A stretch of DNA of 64,000 nucleotides from contig CAVQIT010000008.1 of the NCBI GenBank assembly GCA_963712655.1, positions 806,001-870,000 of the forward strand, in the 5' to 3' direction. The notes under the pieces were generated by a model. That model did no database searches, had not been told where the DNA came from, and saw only the letters and a list, made by a program, of their open reading frames with translations. Source of the DNA: Pollutimonas sp963712655. GTDB taxonomy: Bacteria > Pseudomonadota > Gammaproteobacteria > Burkholderiales > Burkholderiaceae_B. The position numbers and the translations under genes were made by a program. This document shows, one piece after another, positions 61,513 to 64,000 of the stretch (position 1 is its first letter; each line of letters starts with the position of its first letter).

Positions 61513-63120
61513 TTACGCATTTTGCCCAAAAACCTGGCCACCGTGCTCGCGCATGGCGTGAAATTCTACGCCAGGATACAGTTCTTGCGCTACACGCAAT
61601 TGCGCTGGCGAACTTGCCAGGAATGCTATCGCATCGACGACATCATAGGCGATGTTGGCAGCATTGGCATCCATGAATTTTCGCAAAATCTTCGGGTCGG
61701 AGGCTGTAATCCAACGTGCCATGTTGTAACGCGATGGCATTAACCGGGCATCTACGTTGTATTCATGCTTGAGCCGATGGGCCACGACTTCAAATTGCAA
61801 CTGCCCTACCGCGCCCAGCAGCAGCGAGCCGCCCGCCGCTTCCGGGCGAAAAACCTGAATAGCCCCTTCTTCGCCCAATTGGATCAGGCCGGTGCGCAAT
61901 TGCTTGATGCGCAATGGGTCTTTGACTTCGACCGCCTGGAACAGTTCGGGGGCAAAAAACGGCAGTCCGGTGAATTGCAGGTTTTCGCCTTCGGTCAGCA
62001 CGTCGCCCAACTGGAGAACGCCATGGTTGGGAATGCCTATGATGTCACCGGCATAGGCCTGATCCAGCAATTCGCGCCGCTGCGACAGGAAGGACACCAC
62101 ATTGTTGGGGCGCATTTCCTTGCCGGTGCGCGAGACTTTCAGGCGCATGCCGCGGTCGAAGCGCCCCGAGCTTACACGCACAAAGGCAACCCGGTCGCGA
62201 TGGGCCGGATCCATATTTGCCTGCACTTTGAACACTACGCCGCTGAATTTGGGTTCGTCGGGCCGTACTTCGCGCTGCAGGGCCGTGCGCGCGCCCGGCT
62301 GTGGGGCCAGGTCGACCAGCGCATCCAGGACTTCCTGCACGCCAAAATTGTTGATGGCTGAACCGAAGAATACCGGCGTTTGCTTGCCGGCCAGGAAGGC
62401 CGCCGGCTCAAAGGCGGGCGCGGCGGCGTTGATGAGTTCGATTTCGTCGTTGGCCTTGACGAAAGCGTCGCCGAACCGCTCGGCGATGGCGGGATTGTCC
62501 AGCCCGTCGATCAGGTCATCGCTATTACCGCGCCGCTCCTGACCCGCGCGGAAAACACGCATGCGATTGCGGCGAATATCGAAGACGCCGCCGAACGAGC
62601 GGCCCATGCCGACCGGCCAGGAAAAAGGCACGGCGTCCATGCCCAGATGCGATTCGATTTCAGACAGCAGATTGAGCGGTTCCTGGACTTCGCGATCCAG
62701 TTTGTTGATGAAGGTGATGATGGGCGTATTGCGAGCCCGGCATACCTGCAGCAGGCGTATGGTTTGAGGCTCCACGCCATTGGCGGCGTCGATTACCATG
62801 AGCGCGGCATCGACGGCGGTCAGCACCCGGTAGGTATCTTCGGAAAAGTCCTGGTGTCCGGGGGTGTCGAGCAGGTTGATGACGCAGTCGCGGTATTCCA
62901 TTTGCATGACCGACGACGCCACCGAAATGCCGCGTTGCTTTTCGATTTCCATCCAGTCCGACGAGGCATGGCGGCTGGCCTTGCGAGCCTTGACGCTGCC
63001 GGCGATCTGGATCGCGCCTGCGAACAGCAGGAGCTTTTCCGTAAGCGTGGTCTTGCCTGCGTCAGGGTGGGAAATAATGGCAAATGTGCGTCGCCGCGCG
63101 ACTTCTTGGGTAATGCTCAT
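61513..63120 (-). CDS. prfC: Peptide chain release factor 3
   Basis: 535 residues. It is a translational GTPase with G1 HPDAGKTT (residues 18-25), G3 DTPGHQDF, G4 NKLD and the RF3-specific C-terminal region (AAGGSLLLGAVGQLQFEVVAHRLKHEY). RF3 removes RF1/RF2 from the ribosome after peptide release. It is complete, with standard length. Confidence 0.97.
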   Translation of the reverse strand: MSITQEVARRRTFAIISHPDAGKTTLTEKLLLFAGAIQIAGSVKARKASRHASSDWMEIEKQRGISVASSVMQMEYRDCVINLLDTPGHQDFSEDTYRVLTAVDAALMVIDAANGVEPQTIRLLQVCRARNTPIITFINKLDREVQEPLNLLSEIESHLGMDAVPFSWPVGMGRSFGGVFDIRRNRMRVFRAGQERRGNSDDLIDGLDNPAIAERFGDAFVKANDEIELINAAAPAFEPAAFLAGKQTPVFFGSAINNFGVQEVLDALVDLAPQPGARTALQREVRPDEPKFSGVVFKVQANMDPAHRDRVAFVRVSSGRFDRGMRLKVSRTGKEMRPNNVVSFLSQRRELLDQAYAGDIIGIPNHGVLQLGDVLTEGENLQFTGLPFFAPELFQAVEVKDPLRIKQLRTGLIQLGEEGAIQVFRPEAAGGSLLLGAVGQLQFEVVAHRLKHEYNVDARLMPSRYNMARWITASDPKILRKFMDANAANIAYDVVDAIAFLASSPAQLRVAQELYPGVEFHAMREHGGQVFGQNA

Positions 63121-63140
63121 AGTTCGATTTTAGCGTGTGT

Positions 63141-63177
63141 TCCCGCCGGGGCCGGCAAATGGCCATCCCCGGCGGGA
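63141..63177. terminator. 11-bp perfect hairpin between lysE and prfC
   Basis: TCCCGCCGGGG (63141-63151) pairs with CCCCGGCGGGA (63167-63177). It lies 7 bp after the lysE stop on the minus strand. There is no T-run, so it is a possible weak terminator. Confidence 0.45.
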
Positions 63178-63184
63178 CACAAGG

Positions 63185-63814
63185 TTATTTGTGATGGCTG
63201 AACGAAGCCAGGACGGTGCCGGCCAGGATGAACAGCGTGCCGAATGTGCGATTAAGCCAGCGAATGTGCCGGGGGTTGCGCAGCAATTTCAACATGCGGG
63301 AAGCCAGCGTGGTGTAGCACCCCATGGCCACCAGGTCGGTAAAGCACAGGGTGGCGGCGATTGCCGCATATTGCATGGTCAGCGGCTGCGATAAATTCAG
63401 GAACTGGGGTACGACGGCCAGCAGGAATACCGTGCCTTTGGGATTGGCGACGTTGATCAGGCAGCCGCGCATGATAAGTTCGCGTATCTTGAAGGGCGCG
63501 GGTTCGCCGGATTCGACTGCCACCGGCGCCGCGTCAGTGCGGAACTGTTTCCACCCAAGGTAGATCAGGTAGCCCACGCCCAGCCACTTGATGATGCCGA
63601 AGGCCAGTTCGGAAGCCGCCAGCAGCGCGCCCAGTCCCACCGCCACCACCACGAACTGGATCAGTATGCCCATGATCAGGCCGGCTGTGGTCCAGTAGCC
63701 CCGCCTGAAGCCGTACTTCAGGCCGGAGGCCATGGCCGCGATGGCGCCGGGCCCGGGCGAAAAAGAAATCGCCCAGGAAGCGGCAAAGAAAGCGAGCCAG
63801 GTGGAAAAGGACAT
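63185..63814 (-). CDS. LysE/RhtB family amino-acid exporter
   Basis: 209 residues with about six membrane spans. The family motif SPGPGAIAAMASGLKYGFRRG is at the N-terminus, GVGYLIYLGWKQFR is central, and NPKGTVFLLAVVPQF is the second conserved block. Members export amino acids or homoserine lactones at the inner membrane. The substrate cannot be told. It is followed on the minus strand by prfC. Confidence 0.9.
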   Translation of the reverse strand: MSFSTWLAFFAASWAISFSPGPGAIAAMASGLKYGFRRGYWTTAGLIMGILIQFVVVAVGLGALLAASELAFGIIKWLGVGYLIYLGWKQFRTDAAPVAVESGEPAPFKIRELIMRGCLINVANPKGTVFLLAVVPQFLNLSQPLTMQYAAIAATLCFTDLVAMGCYTTLASRMLKLLRNPRHIRWLNRTFGTLFILAGTVLASFSHHK

Positions 63815-63853
63815 GAGGGGTTGCCGTGTTGGAAAGTTGCGAAATAATACGCC

Positions 63854-64000
63854 TTATTTTCCAAGCAAAGCAGGGCGCGGTCCGTTGGCGTTGCGGCTGG
63901 GGCCGCTGCGTGGGCGAGCCTGTCCGGCCGGCGCGCCTGCCGGGCGGTGTGCGCCGGCGGGCCGGGCGGCGCCGTTTTCCGGACGCGCGCTGCCTGCCGA
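63854..64000 (-). CDS. C-terminal tail of a gene entering from the right (Arg/Ala/Gly-rich)
   Basis: The minus-strand frame is open from the window edge to a TAA at 63854-63856 and encodes 48 residues. The tail is basic and low-complexity (GAARPAGAHRPAGAP, SGPSRNANGPRPALLGK). Tails of this kind are common on DEAD-box RNA helicases of the RhlE type, but no catalytic motif is in view, so that is a guess. It ends 40 bp before the lysE start. Confidence 0.4.
   Translation of the reverse strand, partial: SAGSARPENGAARPAGAHRPAGAPAGQARPRSGPSRNANGPRPALLGK

Overview
This is a 64 kb, GC-rich chromosomal window from a betaproteobacterium, most likely Burkholderiales/Alcaligenaceae (Bordetella-Achromobacter-Pusillimonas type). 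That placement rests on the housekeeping genes: an argS - SPOR protein - dsbA operon, a long-form leuA, a type-2 argC, DUF1840, prfC, bfd/bfr and a stand-alone rpoN.

Layout. 1-2.1 kb: the 3' end of a cystathionine beta-lyase gene, a small secreted protein, a broken DUF488 gene and a hicAB toxin-antitoxin module. 2.1-31 kb: a large cell-surface-signalling and two-partner-secretion (TPS) island. It has an ECF sigma gene, an intact gene for a ~4,100-residue filamentous-haemagglutinin exoprotein, its FhaC-type transporter, a DUF2341-LamG-ExbB fusion, ExbD, TonB, a putative porin, a secreted STN/TonB-C-terminal protein and a FecR anti-sigma factor. These are followed by a periplasmic coiled-coil protein, a YbjN protein, a PpiC-type foldase, an Xre/RES toxin-antitoxin pair and a brnTA module. 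A second signalling set follows, in the order STN protein, ECF sigma, FecR. 31-44 kb: a second exoprotein gene of similar length, interrupted by about ten frameshifts. 44-45.6 kb: a hypothetical gene, a second brnTA and a 25-bp perfect hairpin. 45.6-64 kb: core genes (dsbA, SPOR, argS, leuA, rpoN, argC with a divergent LysR regulator, bfd, bfr, prfC, a LysE exporter), interrupted by a signal-peptide-bearing RHS protein with a Tle1/DUF2235-type lipase domain.

How it fits together. The gene set and order resemble, from memory, the Pseudomonas aeruginosa PUMA3 system (VreA-VreI-VreR) and its PdtA/PdtB two-partner secretion locus with exbB2/exbD2, which is phosphate-starvation controlled. Three things seen directly in the sequence support this. 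First, 7-4-7 Pho boxes with correctly spaced -10 elements lie upstream of both sigma-factor transcription units. Second, a 47-bp promoter module is repeated in exactly the same register upstream of the first sigma gene, the first exoprotein gene, the transporter/TonB operon and the coiled-coil gene. Third, both STN proteins carry a second, TonB-C-terminal-like domain instead of a receptor barrel. The model is that phosphate limitation (PhoB) switches on the sigma factors. These amplify a regulon that builds a giant surface protein, its outer-membrane pore, a dedicated TonB-ExbBD motor and periplasmic folding helpers. Compared with the P. aeruginosa locus, the signalling set and the exoprotein gene are both duplicated here, the second exoprotein gene is decaying, and four toxin-antitoxin modules sit at the boundaries.
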